64,000 bases of DNA from Bacillus shivajii (GCF_020519665.1 NZ_CP084703.1:2728001-2792000); one strand, 5' to 3'. Counted from the first letter of the stretch, positions 46,647-54,819 are shown. Translations and numbers: made by a program. The notes: a model not told the origin generated them from the sequence alone.

Positions 46647-47246
46647 ATGGGAAAATACATGATCATTTTTCTCTTACCACTATTTCTGTTCATTGCATGC
46701 CAAGCTCCAAATGAAGGTGCTAGATATGAAGATCAAATTGAAACTGATCAATACGGTGGTTATCACGCGGAACAATATACAGCAACTGATGTAGCAAACC
46801 ATTTAGCAAGGTTAAGTACAGAAGTTGCAGATGTAAACCGAGCAACAGCAATCGTCCTCGGTCCGTATGCCCTTGTTGGGATTGATGTAGATGGTGAGGT
46901 TGATCAATCCGGTGTTGGTTCAATTAAACATCAAGTTGCTGAAGCATTAGCAGATGACCCTTACGGTGCTCAAGCCGCAGTAACAGCCGATCCTGATATC
47001 GTAAACAGAATTGAGGAGATGCGTGTTGAAATGGGACAAGGAAGGCCATTAACAGCCATTGCCGATGAACTAGCGGCTATCGTAGGACGTATCATCCCAG
47101 TTGTCCCTAGTGAAGAACATCAACAGGCAGAGCCACTAGACTCAAATGAGGAACGGACAGATCCATCTGATGAACGTGACTTAGAGGAACTTCAAGATGA
47201 ACAAAGTAAAGGGAGAGTAGACAATAAAAGAAATGTACAGGAATAA
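46647..47246 (+). CDS. ylaJ: YhcN/YlaJ family sporulation lipoprotein
   Basis: Spore-associated lipoprotein, 199 residues, with signal peptide and lipobox FIAC (C18). The central YhcN/YlaJ domain covers about 45-150 (ANHLARLSTEVADVNRATAIV, AALADDP-type stretch), and a glutamate/aspartate-rich tail follows. In B. subtilis YlaJ is made in the forespore and affects germination. Upstream of it is the divergent phoH. Confidence 0.9.
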   Translation: MGKYMIIFLLPLFLFIACQAPNEGARYEDQIETDQYGGYHAEQYTATDVANHLARLSTEVADVNRATAIVLGPYALVGIDVDGEVDQSGVGSIKHQVAEALADDPYGAQAAVTADPDIVNRIEEMRVEMGQGRPLTAIADELAAIVGRIIPVVPSEEHQQAEPLDSNEERTDPSDERDLEELQDEQSKGRVDNKRNVQE

Positions 47247-47283
47247 TAAAAAAAGCTGTCTCATCATGAGACAGCTTTTTTAT
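47247..47283. terminator. Bidirectional terminator
   Basis: AAAAGCTGTCTCAT and ATGAGACAGCTTTT form a near-perfect stem between convergent ylaJ and the FMN-barrel gene. Confidence 0.9.
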
Positions 47284-47738
47284 TAGTCTTTTTTCATTGC
47301 TGCCATTACTTGACGATCGAGCTTTTCTGCAGCATCTTTATCATACGTTTTTTCATATTTCGGTTCAGTCGTAATACGCGCACCATAGAACATGACATCA
47401 CGTACTTCAGATACAGATATTTCTACTAATGCTAATTTTAAAGGAACATCTTCCATTTTTTCATGGATAACTTTTGCTTCACCTGCAATCGCATATGTAG
47501 ATCCAGCACCAATAACCGTTAATGTTACTTGTGGCTCTTTACGGATATTTTCTACAATGCGAGAACGATTATCTACCGCAAAACGCACCGTTTTTGAATC
47601 TTGACCGTAAACCCATGAAATCGCATTTACATTTGGTCCTCCATTGTCATGATCAACTGTTGCTATTGTTACATATCTTTCTTGTCTTAAAAGGGGGAGA
47701 AGTTCTTCAGTTAATTCTGTTTCAACTTGATTAGCCAT
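47283..47738 (-). CDS. Pyridoxamine 5'-phosphate oxidase-like FMN-binding protein
   Basis: Small split-barrel flavoprotein of the pyridoxamine phosphate oxidase-like family, 151 residues. Features: YVTIATVDHDNGGPNVNAISWVYG, TVRFAVDNRSRIVENIRKEPQV and VIGAGSTYAIAGEAKV, the usual barrel with FMN-binding arginine and serine. The substrate is unknown. The gene stands alone and converges with ylaJ. Confidence 0.85.
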   Translation of the reverse strand: MANQVETELTEELLPLLRQERYVTIATVDHDNGGPNVNAISWVYGQDSKTVRFAVDNRSRIVENIRKEPQVTLTVIGAGSTYAIAGEAKVIHEKMEDVPLKLALVEISVSEVRDVMFYGARITTEPKYEKTYDKDAAEKLDRQVMAAMKKD

Positions 47739-47859
47739 GCAGGATTCCTCCTTAATTTATTTTACAATACTACTATACCTATCTTTTTCAAAAGATAAAA
47801 CCTTTTTGCTGAAACTTCAAAGAAAGTAAGCACAATAACTTATATTATTAATACGTATT

Positions 47860-47927
47860 TTAACAAAAAAGATGAACGTGTTATAATATATGTATGAAGA
47901 TATGTTACAAGTACTAATATCTTCATA
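47860..47927 (+). promoter_or_regulatory. Promoter with inverted-repeat leader upstream of ylaI
   Basis: TTAACA (47860-47865), 16-base spacer, TATAAT (47882-47887). Directly downstream is the perfect inverted repeat TATGAAGATAT (47893-47903) and ATATCTTCATA (47917-47927), either an operator at the start site or the first hairpin of a leader of about 190 bases before ylaI. The rest of the leader shows nothing recognisable. Confidence 0.6.
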
Positions 47928-48084
47928 TGAAAATAATTATGCTTATTAAAAAGCTTATACAAATTCGTACGAATATTCACTAAAAAGTCTATTTAGTTGT
48001 TGTTAAGTTATACAAGCTAAACGAATGTGATCTACAATTATAAACTTGAAACGAAACTACCATCCTGATTACGTGAGGTGTATT

Positions 48085-48288
48085 ATGAGAGTAAAATGTG
48101 TTATATGTGATGTCATTGAAAATATAGATGATTACTCCCCACTAGCTAAAAAACTAAGGAATCGCCCTATTCACACATATATGTGTGAAACTTGTTCATC
48201 TCGAATTGAAGAAAGAACTGAAAAAAGAAAAGAAACAGGAAATTTCAAACTTTATAATAGTGAGGAAACTGAAGAAGAACTCATTTAA
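48085..48288 (+). CDS. ylaI: YlaI family zinc-ribbon-like protein
   Basis: Small cysteine-rich protein (DUF2197), 67 residues from ATG 48085, GAGGTG upstream. VKCVICD and MCETCSSRIEERT give two CxxC knuckles, so it probably binds zinc. Function unknown. Preceded by a strong promoter and a long leader; a bidirectional terminator follows. A longer frame from 48046 has no ribosome site. Confidence 0.9.
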   Translation: MRVKCVICDVIENIDDYSPLAKKLRNRPIHTYMCETCSSRIEERTEKRKETGNFKLYNSEETEEELI

Positions 48289-48297
48289 GAAAAACTC

Positions 48298-48348
48298 ACC
48301 AAAAAAGGCTGTCCTATAAATGCAAAGCATTTAGGACAGCCTTTTTTC
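48298..48348. terminator. Bidirectional terminator between ylaI and ylaH
   Basis: AAAAAAGGCTGTCCTA and AGGACAGCCTTTTTT arms around a central palindrome, between convergent genes. Confidence 0.9.
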
Positions 48349-48373
48349 ATATTCGTATACAAAGTTTTCGGAA

Positions 48374-48721
48374 TTACTCTTGAGTTGATGTCTCTTCTTC
48401 ACTTTTATGCCGTTTCATCTGGAATTTATAAAGACCAAGAACAAGCGCAGCTACAAACAGTGATTCAATAATTGGTAAGGTCAAAGCTAAAAATGTAATG
48501 AAAATATTACCAAAAAGCATCATCACATAAACAATAATTGTTTTTAATATTGGTAGTTTTCGTGCAAAACCTAAATTGAAAACAAGAATTGTAAGTACGT
48601 TAATAACGATGTACATAATTGTAAAAGCAAATAAAAAGTTTTCAGGGTTTGTTGCACCTAACCATTCTGCAAATGGGGTCATATTCGGTGCACTCGCTGG
48701 CGTCTTTGTTGCCAAAATCAT
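48374..48721 (-). CDS. ylaH: YlaH-like membrane protein
   Basis: A 115-residue integral membrane protein with three hydrophobic segments (about 28-50, 60-78, 78-97) and a charged C-terminus, matching the YlaH-like family. Function unknown. AGGAG precedes the ATG. In B. subtilis the GTPase gene typA (ylaG) lies between ylaF and ylaH; here ylaH and ylaF are divergent neighbours with no gene between. Confidence 0.86.
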   Translation of the reverse strand: MILATKTPASAPNMTPFAEWLGATNPENFLFAFTIMYIVINVLTILVFNLGFARKLPILKTIIVYVMMLFGNIFITFLALTLPIIESLFVAALVLGLYKFQMKRHKSEEETSTQE

Positions 48722-48931
48722 CTATGTCACTCCTAAACCTCTAAGGATTGATGGATATACTGTCGGACTTTCATCCATACTTGTATATTATATCATAAAA
48801 ATCATCACTTGATGGACTACTCTTTTTTATGTAAAAAAACCAATGACAATCGTTATCTTATTCCACCAATATCTTTCACCTTTTATATGTATCCGTTTTC
48901 GTTTACAATAGAAAGTAGGGAGGTTTGCGTG

Positions 48932-49120
48932 ATGAGGTCATTTGATTTATCATTCTTTTTATTAGCCCTTATAGGTACTGCTAGCCTTATCAGTGTTGGT
49001 GTTGGGATAGCTGAAGAAAGTATTATGATTATTTTAGCATCTATTGTTATCTTTATTGTATCGTTAGGTGCAGGGTTTACTCGAAAGAAAAAATTAAGAG
49101 AACAAGAAGGACGAGCATAA
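48932..49120 (+). CDS. ylaF: YlaF-like small membrane protein (DUF5325)
   Basis: A 62-residue protein with two membrane helices (about 6-24 and 28-48) and a lysine-rich tail. Start ATG 48932 has GGGAGG eight bases upstream; the longer upstream frame is not supported. Matches the length and layout of B. subtilis YlaF. Its stop codon lies inside the loop of the following terminator hairpin. Confidence 0.82.
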   Translation: MRSFDLSFFLLALIGTASLISVGVGIAEESIMIILASIVIFIVSLGAGFTRKKKLREQEGRA

Positions 49121-49135
49121 CCGCTCGTCCTTTTC
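49108..49135. terminator. Terminator overlapping the end of ylaF
   Basis: AGGACGAGC pairs with GCTCGTCCT around a loop holding the ylaF stop codon, followed by TTTTC. Confidence 0.85.
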
Positions 49136-49139
49136 ACTA

Positions 49140-49919
49140 TTACTTATCAATTTCACTTAAGATTTTTTCATGTATGATTGGACTCGCAGCAAGTAACGTA
49201 TCTTTTGATAAAAACGATAATTCTTCTCCTTCATAATTTGTTGTCTTTCCGCCAACTTCTTTAATGATCACAGCACCCCCTGCGATATCCCACGGAGCTA
49301 AGTTAAAGCTAATGTATGCGTCTAACCTGCCTGCAGCTACATAAGCCATTTCTAGTGCTGCCGCACCATAAGAGCGTATACCTCGGGATTGTTTAACCAA
49401 CTTCTCTAAACGTCGATCTTTTAAGATCCACCCTGCATTAAAGCTTAAAATGGCTTGCTCCATATTAACTGGTTGTAATGGATCAAGGCGCCTCTCATTT
49501 AAATATGCTCCTTCACCTTCTAGAGCAGTGAAAAGTTCATCATGCATAACATCATAGACAATCCCAATTTTCCCTACACCTTCTTGATAAATGCCAATGG
49601 AAATAGCAAAGTAGCTTTCTTGATGGACAAAGTTAACAGTCCCATCTATCGGGTCTAAAATCCATATCGTCCCTTTTAAATCATGAATGTTTTCTGCTGT
49701 CCCTTCTTCTCCCATTAACCGATGCTCAGGATAAGATTCGTTAAGCTTTTTACTAAAAAAATCCTCGACACCTTTATCTACATCGGTAACTAAGTCATGC
49801 TGATTCGCTTTCGTACTAATTTGAAAGCTTTTTACCATTTCTTTTTTTATGTATTCTCCAGCTTCCTTCGTCCATTTTATTGCTTGATCGTATAATTGAC
49901 GCCAACCCTCATTAGTCAA
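49140..49919 (-). CDS. yktC: Inositol monophosphatase family protein (YktC)
   Basis: Mg-dependent sugar-phosphate phosphatase of the inositol monophosphatase superfamily, 259 residues. Metal motifs are GEEGT, then WILDPIDGTVNFVH, and WDIAGGAVIIKEVGG near the C-terminus. B. subtilis YktC has this position by yktB. The substrate may be inositol phosphates, PAP or FBP; not resolved by sequence. TTG start with GAGGAGG upstream. Confidence 0.93.
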   Translation of the reverse strand: MTNEGWRQLYDQAIKWTKEAGEYIKKEMVKSFQISTKANQHDLVTDVDKGVEDFFSKKLNESYPEHRLMGEEGTAENIHDLKGTIWILDPIDGTVNFVHQESYFAISIGIYQEGVGKIGIVYDVMHDELFTALEGEGAYLNERRLDPLQPVNMEQAILSFNAGWILKDRRLEKLVKQSRGIRSYGAAALEMAYVAAGRLDAYISFNLAPWDIAGGAVIIKEVGGKTTNYEGEELSFLSKDTLLAASPIIHEKILSEIDK

Positions 49920-50090
49920 ACAGCATCCTCCTCTTTGTCAAAATTCGTATTTATACATATATCATAAGACTCTCCTTTGTGCAATTTTATTGTTCCAACT
50001 TACAGGAGGTTTTAATAATTATAAATCCACTTAGAAATGATCTTACCGTTAAGTCTTAATTGAGAAAGACTTAACAACCTTAAACGTTAA

Positions 50091-50160
50091 AGAAACTCGG
50101 CGAGTGCCGAGCCTTTGGCGAATGAAGAACCTAGTTACGCTTAACTAATTTCGATTTTAT
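50091..50160. repeat. Interspersed repeat with CTCGGC hairpin
   Basis: In the 304-base gap after yktC: perfect CTCGGC-GAGT-GCCGAG hairpin followed by CTTTGGCGAA and CCTAGTTACGCTTAAC, a diverged copy of the repeat at 230-330 and 13500-13560. The loop and stem differ by compensating changes from the CTCGCC/GGCGAG copies. Confidence 0.6.
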
Positions 50161-50223
50161 TAAGAAAGCTTTGTTGCAAAAATGACATGCTCACCTTTGC
50201 GAAAAATTTCAATGAAATGGTTT

Positions 50224-50412
50224 CTAAGGTTCTAATCTTAACCATTCATACCTAAGTTTTTCTAACTTTCTTTTGCTCTGTTCTATTTGGTCTTTTTCAT
50301 TCGCTTGTAATGCGTCGTACAACGTTAAAAGTTCATAGTCAATTTCCATCTTTAAAACTGGGATACGCCTTTCACCATCTCTTCTTTTTAATGTCTGTAT
50401 CACTTTTTCCAT
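50224..50412 (-). CDS. Small conserved-looking hypothetical protein
   Basis: A 62-residue charged, helical protein (KRRDGERRIPVLKMEIDYEL, then ALQANEKDQIEQSKRKLEKL). AGAGGTG precedes the ATG by a normal distance. No family is recognised with certainty. The last 30 residues look like a coiled coil. It is probably a real small gene because of the ribosome site and amino acid composition, but this is inference. Confidence 0.6.
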   Translation of the reverse strand: MEKVIQTLKRRDGERRIPVLKMEIDYELLTLYDALQANEKDQIEQSKRKLEKLRYEWLRLEP

Positions 50413-50722
50413 CAATTTACACCTCTTCTTTTCATTCTCTTAATTCCGAGCAAATACCAGCGATATATGAACTAAAAACAAGTTATCAGTGGTGATTAAT
50501 ATAGAGTATGAAAGAGACCATAAATTTGGTACGGTTTCTTGTTTGTTAATTTTGTTTACCACAATAAAAGCCTGTCTAAACATTGTCCTAATAAAGGGCA
50601 TCTCTTTTTCTTTCTATTTATTCATATGATAAACTATGATTGTTGCCTACATTTTTTAACCTTATTAGACATAAAAAGTAACTGTTCGCACACGAAACAG
50701 TACACATAAGGAGTGTAAACAT

Positions 50723-51361
50723 ATGACAACTTTTAATGGGTTTCATAAAGACGACTTTAACGTCTTTCATATTGAGGGCCTTGAAGAAAGAATGGAAGGA
50801 ATTAAAGAACGGATCCAGCCAAAATTTAAGAACATTTCAGAAGACATAATAGAAAACCTCTCTAGATCAGTTGGTCATGAAATGCACTTACACGTTGCAA
50901 AGCACGCCCGTAGAAAAGTTAATCCACCTAACGATACTTGGTCTGCCTATTGTCATAATAAACGTGGCTACAAAAAGCATCCTCATTTTCAAGTTGGCAT
51001 GTTTGATGATCACGTATTTATATGGCTGGCATTTATTTATGAATTACCAAATAAATCAGAAATTGCTAACGTATTCTTAGATGATCTTGACTCTGTGAAA
51101 GAAAATATTCCAAATGATTATGTCATTTCACTAGATCATATGAAAAAGGATGCAGAGTCAATTGAATCAATTGACTTACAAAAAGCACTGGAACGCTTTC
51201 GTGATGTAAAAAAAGCTGAATTTCTTATTGGGCGACATATTGATGCAAATGATCCCCTCTTACAAGACGGTGATAAATTCATCAATTATGTACAAGAAAC
51301 ATTTGAAATGTTAACACCGTTATATAAAATGTCCATGCGTGACTACAGCATTGAAGAATAG
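50723..51361 (+). CDS. yktB: YktB family protein (DUF1054)
   Basis: Cytoplasmic DUF1054 protein, 212 residues, function unknown. GFHKDDFNVFHIEGLEERMEGI at the start, then HVAKHARRKVNPPNDTWSAY and HPHFQVGMFDDHVFIWLAFIYE match the family. AAGGAG lies upstream. The 307-base gap before it holds no recognisable feature. Synteny with B. subtilis yktB. Confidence 0.93.
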   Translation: MTTFNGFHKDDFNVFHIEGLEERMEGIKERIQPKFKNISEDIIENLSRSVGHEMHLHVAKHARRKVNPPNDTWSAYCHNKRGYKKHPHFQVGMFDDHVFIWLAFIYELPNKSEIANVFLDDLDSVKENIPNDYVISLDHMKKDAESIESIDLQKALERFRDVKKAEFLIGRHIDANDPLLQDGDKFINYVQETFEMLTPLYKMSMRDYSIEE

Positions 51362-51429
51362 TAAACGAGTGATTTTTCGAATCGATATTTAATAATAAGC
51401 TGTTTTCGTAAACTTCGTTGTTTGTTATA

Positions 51430-51550
51430 AAGCTCGGAGAAGTGATAGGAACCATAACTTTAGAATACCCAGCAACATACGAGGAGGCTGTCGCACTTGT
51501 GCCTAGAGGTGAAAGCGCCTATCTGTGGCGAATTCGAGTATTATGAACAG
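51430..51550. repeat. Degenerate interspersed repeat
   Basis: Contains CGCACTTGTGCCTAGAGGTG and AAAGCGCC, the reverse complement type of the stretch at 30675-30705. Sits downstream of yktB with no gene. Confidence 0.45.
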
Positions 51551-51598
51551 TGTGACTTCAACCTTTCGTAGCAATGTATTTTTAGTGTAGCTAATGAT

Positions 51599-51649
51599 AA
51601 AAAAGCGCCAAGTCCATGCGTTCATCCCCGCATACCTTGGCGCTTTTTT
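51599..51649. terminator. Bidirectional terminator between yktB and yktA
   Basis: AAAAAGCGCCAAG pairs with CTTGGCGCTTTTTT around an inner small stem, just after the yktA stop. Confidence 0.88.
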
Positions 51650-51925
51650 CTACATTTTAATAATCGTTTCTGGAGATGCTTCCTTCGCTTTCTTCACAAC
51701 GTGATACGGTGATTGATCTGTTTGCTCTTCATAATCTTTAAATGATTGCTTCTCTTCAGACTTAGAAGGGACAATTTCTTTAAAGCGTTTATACAAACCT
51801 ATCATTAAGTCACGATCAACACCTTTTTTATAAGCTTGATCAATCGCTTCATAAAAATGAATCACATCTACCACTTCATCTTTTGACCAATCATATGAGA
51901 TTGGAAAACTCACTTCATTTTTCAA
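51650..51925 (-). CDS. yktA: YktA family protein (UPF0223)
   Basis: Small helical UPF0223 protein, 91 residues, function unknown. The core reads FPISYDWSKDEVVDVIHFYEAID and VDRDLMIGLYKRFKEIVPSKSEEK. TTG start with GAGGTG six bases upstream. Between yktB and speA, as in B. subtilis. Confidence 0.9.
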   Translation of the reverse strand: MKNEVSFPISYDWSKDEVVDVIHFYEAIDQAYKKGVDRDLMIGLYKRFKEIVPSKSEEKQSFKDYEEQTDQSPYHVVKKAKEASPETIIKM

Positions 51926-52146
51926 CTAGGGCACCTCACTATTTCCTATTTTCATTTCCTATACATTTTGGTATACTCTTCCTTGTTTTATAGAAACAAA
52001 GCCATTTTGAACAAACTTTATAATAATTGTATTTTAACATTAATGACAATTCCTTTCTAATATCACCAAAACTGAAAATTATATAAAAAAATACAAACAG
52101 TTTAAATTTTTAAAGGAAGCGTACGTTAAAGAAAGAGGTGATTTAT

Positions 52147-53631
52147 TTGAACGACAAACAATCAAAAACTCCTTTATTTGATGGACTTTTGCAACATATT
52201 CAGAGTGAACCCGTTCAATTTCATATTCCTGGCCATAAAAGCGGTGAAGGCATGGACCCATCCTTCCGTAAATTCATAGGAGATAATGTCCTTTCTTTAG
52301 ATTTAATTAACATATCTCCATTAGATGACCTCCACCATCCAGATGGTATTATTAAAGAAGCACAACAATTAGCTGCTGAAGCATTTGGTGCTGAACACAC
52401 TTTTTTTTCAGTTCAAGGTACAAGTGGTGCAATCATGACAATGATTATGAGTGTTTGCGGTCCTGGAGAGAAAATTATTGTCCCGAGAAACGTTCATAAA
52501 TCAATTATGTCAGCGATTGTATTTTCCGGTGCTACACCAATTTTCATCCACCCTGAACTCGATAAATCATTAGGGGTTTCACACGGAATTACTGTAGAAT
52601 CAGTAGATAAAGCATTAAAAGCTCACCCAGATGCAAAGGGACTACTTGTTATTAACCCTACTTATTTCGGCATTTCAGCCAATATAAAACGTATTGTAGC
52701 ATTAGCACATAGTTATGACATTCCAGTTCTCGTCGATGAGGCTCATGGCGTTCACATTCATTTTCATGAAGACCTTCCTTTATCAGCCATGCAAGCAGGA
52801 GCCGATATGGCTGCTACAAGTGTTCATAAACTTGGGGGATCTTTAACTCAAAGCTCGGTATTAAATATTCAAGGTCCTAGAGTTTCAAAACATCGTGTAC
52901 AAAGTATAATTAGTATGTTAACGACTACGTCTACGTCTTACATTTTATTAGCTTCATTAGATGCGGCACGCAGACATCTTGCCATTAATGGTGAAGAATT
53001 ATTAAATGATACAATCTCATTATCCAAACGAACTAGAGAGGCACTTAACAATATCAAAGGCATTTATTCTCCAGGAACAGAACTATTAGACGACCGGGCC
53101 ATCTTTGACATGGATCCAACAAAAATTATTATATCTGTAAAAGAGCTTGGCATTTCCGGATATGAAGTGGAAGTTTGGCTTAGAGAAAATTATCAAATTG
53201 AAGTTGAACTAAGTGATTTGTATAACATCTTATGTATCATTACACTCGGTGATTCGGAAGCGAAAACGGAAAAATTAATCGAAGCATTAACTAAGCTTTC
53301 AAAACAAAGATTACAAACGACAGAAAAAAAAGAACGTGAAAATGTAAATGTATACGTCCCTAATATTCCAACTCTAGCCTTCTCACCGAGAGATGCATTT
53401 TATGCTGAAACTGAAATTATTCCATTGAATCAATCTGATGGAAGAGTAAGTGCTGAATTTGTCATGGTATACCCACCTGGGATTCCTATTTTAATTCCAG
53501 GAGAGATTATTGATAAAGAAAACTTAACATATATTTCAAAAAATATGGAAGCCGGCTTACCAGTCCAAGGGCCAGAGGACCCGACGTTAAAAACCATAAG
53601 AGTAATCCGAGAAAGAAAAGCAATAGTATAA
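52147..53631 (+). CDS. speA: Orn/Lys/Arg decarboxylase family protein (SpeA type)
   Basis: PLP-dependent decarboxylase of the group containing B. subtilis SpeA (arginine decarboxylase), the first step of polyamine synthesis through agmatine. 494 residues from TTG 52147, placed after AGAGGTGA; a GTG at 52138 overlaps the ribosome site. The PLP lysine is K228 in SVHKLGGSLTQSS, and VDEAHGVHIHFHE gives the aspartate contact. The C-terminal domain ends in LPVQGPEDPTLKTI. Lies between yktA and the SR1 RNA, as in B. subtilis. Confidence 0.93.
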   Translation: MNDKQSKTPLFDGLLQHIQSEPVQFHIPGHKSGEGMDPSFRKFIGDNVLSLDLINISPLDDLHHPDGIIKEAQQLAAEAFGAEHTFFSVQGTSGAIMTMIMSVCGPGEKIIVPRNVHKSIMSAIVFSGATPIFIHPELDKSLGVSHGITVESVDKALKAHPDAKGLLVINPTYFGISANIKRIVALAHSYDIPVLVDEAHGVHIHFHEDLPLSAMQAGADMAATSVHKLGGSLTQSSVLNIQGPRVSKHRVQSIISMLTTTSTSYILLASLDAARRHLAINGEELLNDTISLSKRTREALNNIKGIYSPGTELLDDRAIFDMDPTKIIISVKELGISGYEVEVWLRENYQIEVELSDLYNILCIITLGDSEAKTEKLIEALTKLSKQRLQTTEKKERENVNVYVPNIPTLAFSPRDAFYAETEIIPLNQSDGRVSAEFVMVYPPGIPILIPGEIIDKENLTYISKNMEAGLPVQGPEDPTLKTIRVIRERKAIV

Positions 53632-53640
53632 CCTATTTAG

Positions 53641-53666
53641 AGGCACATTCATTGTGCCTTTTTTTG
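53641..53666 (+). terminator. Terminator after speA
   Basis: AGGCACA pairs with TGTGCCT, followed by seven T residues, ten bases after the stop. The DNA that follows (53667-53937) holds no gene that can be supported. Confidence 0.88.
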
Positions 53667-53937
53667 TATTAACGGCGTCAATCGTAGAAACCCAAATCAT
53701 TCGCTACTCCGATATCACTTCGAAAAGCGACGAGCAACCGAATTAAAAGATATTCCAAGAGAAGCGTTAAAAGAACAATAAAGAATACTAGACTATAGCT
53801 AAAGCAGAAACGAATATAACTATATATCCTTTTCTATGCTAAGTATTTACACCATAATTAACAAGCCTTTAAAAGGTTGAAAGGATACTATTAGATAATC
53901 AAAAATTGTACTAAAAGTACTGTTAATTCAATACCAA

Positions 53938-54215
53938 TAAAAATAGCAGGCCTAATTGACCTGCTAAAATGTGTGTTACAATAATGTTTTTTGTATTTCC
54001 CCTTCTCTAACCGAACTGTTTAGAATTAACCAAGCTTTTTCATATTATACTTCTTGATGATCTAACTGCTTTTCATCTGCACAATCGCAACAACTTCCAT
54101 ATAGCACCGATACCTTTTCATCTTCGTACCATTCAATGATTTCTTCACAAGTTTGGCATACAATGCTTCCCATGTATGACACTCCTTTTCGTATAAAATG
54201 AAAACGCTTAACTGT
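53938..54215 (-). ncRNA. sr1: SR1-type dual-function small RNA
   Basis: Predicted minus-strand transcript of about 278 bases, from a start near 54215 to a terminator TAGCAGG/CCTGCTA followed by TTTTTATT (53966 down to 53938). It encodes the SR1P peptide. B. subtilis SR1, located between pdhD and speA, is repressed by CcpN and CcpA under glycolytic conditions; it base-pairs with ahrC mRNA and its peptide binds GapA. The location between speA and the pdh operon agrees. Start and ends are inferred from motifs. Confidence 0.8.
54045..54173 (-). CDS. sr1P: GapA-binding peptide SR1P
   Basis: A 42-residue peptide beginning MGSIVCQTCEEIIEWYEDEK and continuing with VSVLYGSCCDCADEKQ, the SR1P pattern of CxxC, an aromatic/acidic segment, then VLYGxC. 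In B. subtilis SR1P binds the glycolytic enzyme GapA and promotes its interaction with RNase J1. AAAGGAGTG lies seven bases before ATG 54173. It was found by reading the minus strand; a longer overlapping frame (54062-54250) is a shadow. Confidence 0.88.
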   Translation of the reverse strand: MGSIVCQTCEEIIEWYEDEKVSVLYGSCCDCADEKQLDHQEV

Positions 54216-54221
54216 ACTTCT

Positions 54222-54250
54222 ATTTTAGTATGACATATTTGTTTTGTCAA
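54222..54250 (-). promoter_or_regulatory. SR1 promoter with CcpN-box and nearby cre-like site
   Basis: On the minus strand TTGACA (54250-54245), 17-base spacer, TAAAAT (54227-54222). The spacer and -10 contain TATGTCATACTA (54237-54226), matching the CcpN consensus TRTGHYATAYW as I recall it. An ATGAAAACGCTTAAC sequence at 54198-54212 is close to a CcpA cre site. Confidence 0.7.
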
Positions 54251-54326
54251 CAGATTCTGTATAACACATTAAGGGTAAATATGCCCAATTTCATTTCGTT
54301 ATTATTAATATCTTTATAACAGAATT

Positions 54327-54358
54327 AAAAAAGCCCTCGACAATGCCGAAGGCTTTTC
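54327..54358 (-). terminator. Terminator after the 54364-54819 gene
   Basis: AAAAGCCTTCGGC/GTCGAGGGCTTTTTT stem with one mismatch and T run on the minus strand, just after the stop. Confidence 0.8.
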
Positions 54359-54363
54359 AATAC

Positions 54364-54819
54364 TTAAGATTCTTCTTTTCGATTAAAAGTTGAGTTTCTT
54401 GCTTCTATAAACCGTATTAATTCATCAATAAATTCGATATCTTCACTCGTGATTTTATATACATCTTCACACACATAAAAGGCAAGGACAAATTTTAAAC
54501 GTTTTCCTTCATAAACAGGGGCCATCGTTACTTGTTCTCCATTATTGTTCAAGTAAAAAGATGTTTTTAAGGAGCATAAGTCAATGAAACCTAGTCCAAA
54601 AGGCTGTTTTCTTTTTTCTTTTTTGTCACCAAGAACAAACATGCTGTCGTATGAATGGTTTTTTTTATTAAATTCATAGACAGATACGTTGCAAATCTTC
54701 CCTGAATTTTTATAAATTGCATGGACTACTTTTTTAATAAAATCGTCTGAATCGGAGGAATAATCATAAGCCCGGCCCGCTTCAAGCCTTAACGTATCTA
54801 ACAAGTCGGATTTATTCAC
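54364..54819 (-). CDS. Unrecognised soluble protein, possibly GAF-like
   Basis: A 151-residue protein not assigned to a family. GTG 54819 follows GGGGTG at good spacing; the TTG at 54840 lacks a ribosome site. It has an N-terminal helix (NKSDLLDTLRLEAG), alternating strands (CNVSVYEFNKKNHSYDSMFVLG, VTMAPVYEGKRLKFVLAFYV) and a C-terminal helix (EDIEFIDELIRFIEAR), a layout like a GAF sensor domain. No signal peptide. Single gene with its own terminator. Function is not proposed. Confidence 0.6.
   Translation of the reverse strand: MNKSDLLDTLRLEAGRAYDYSSDSDDFIKKVVHAIYKNSGKICNVSVYEFNKKNHSYDSMFVLGDKKEKRKQPFGLGFIDLCSLKTSFYLNNNGEQVTMAPVYEGKRLKFVLAFYVCEDVYKITSEDIEFIDELIRFIEARNSTFNRKEES

Noticed and set aside
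53671-53781. Open plus-strand tail (...RYHFEKRRATELKDIP...) after speA that looks protein-like
   Set aside because: No start codon or ribosome site, starts in the terminator, and no family was recognised; at most a gene remnant.
54062-54250. 62-codon minus-strand ORF at the SR1 locus
   Set aside because: It runs through the promoter and overlaps SR1P in another frame; SR1P has the ribosome site and family pattern.
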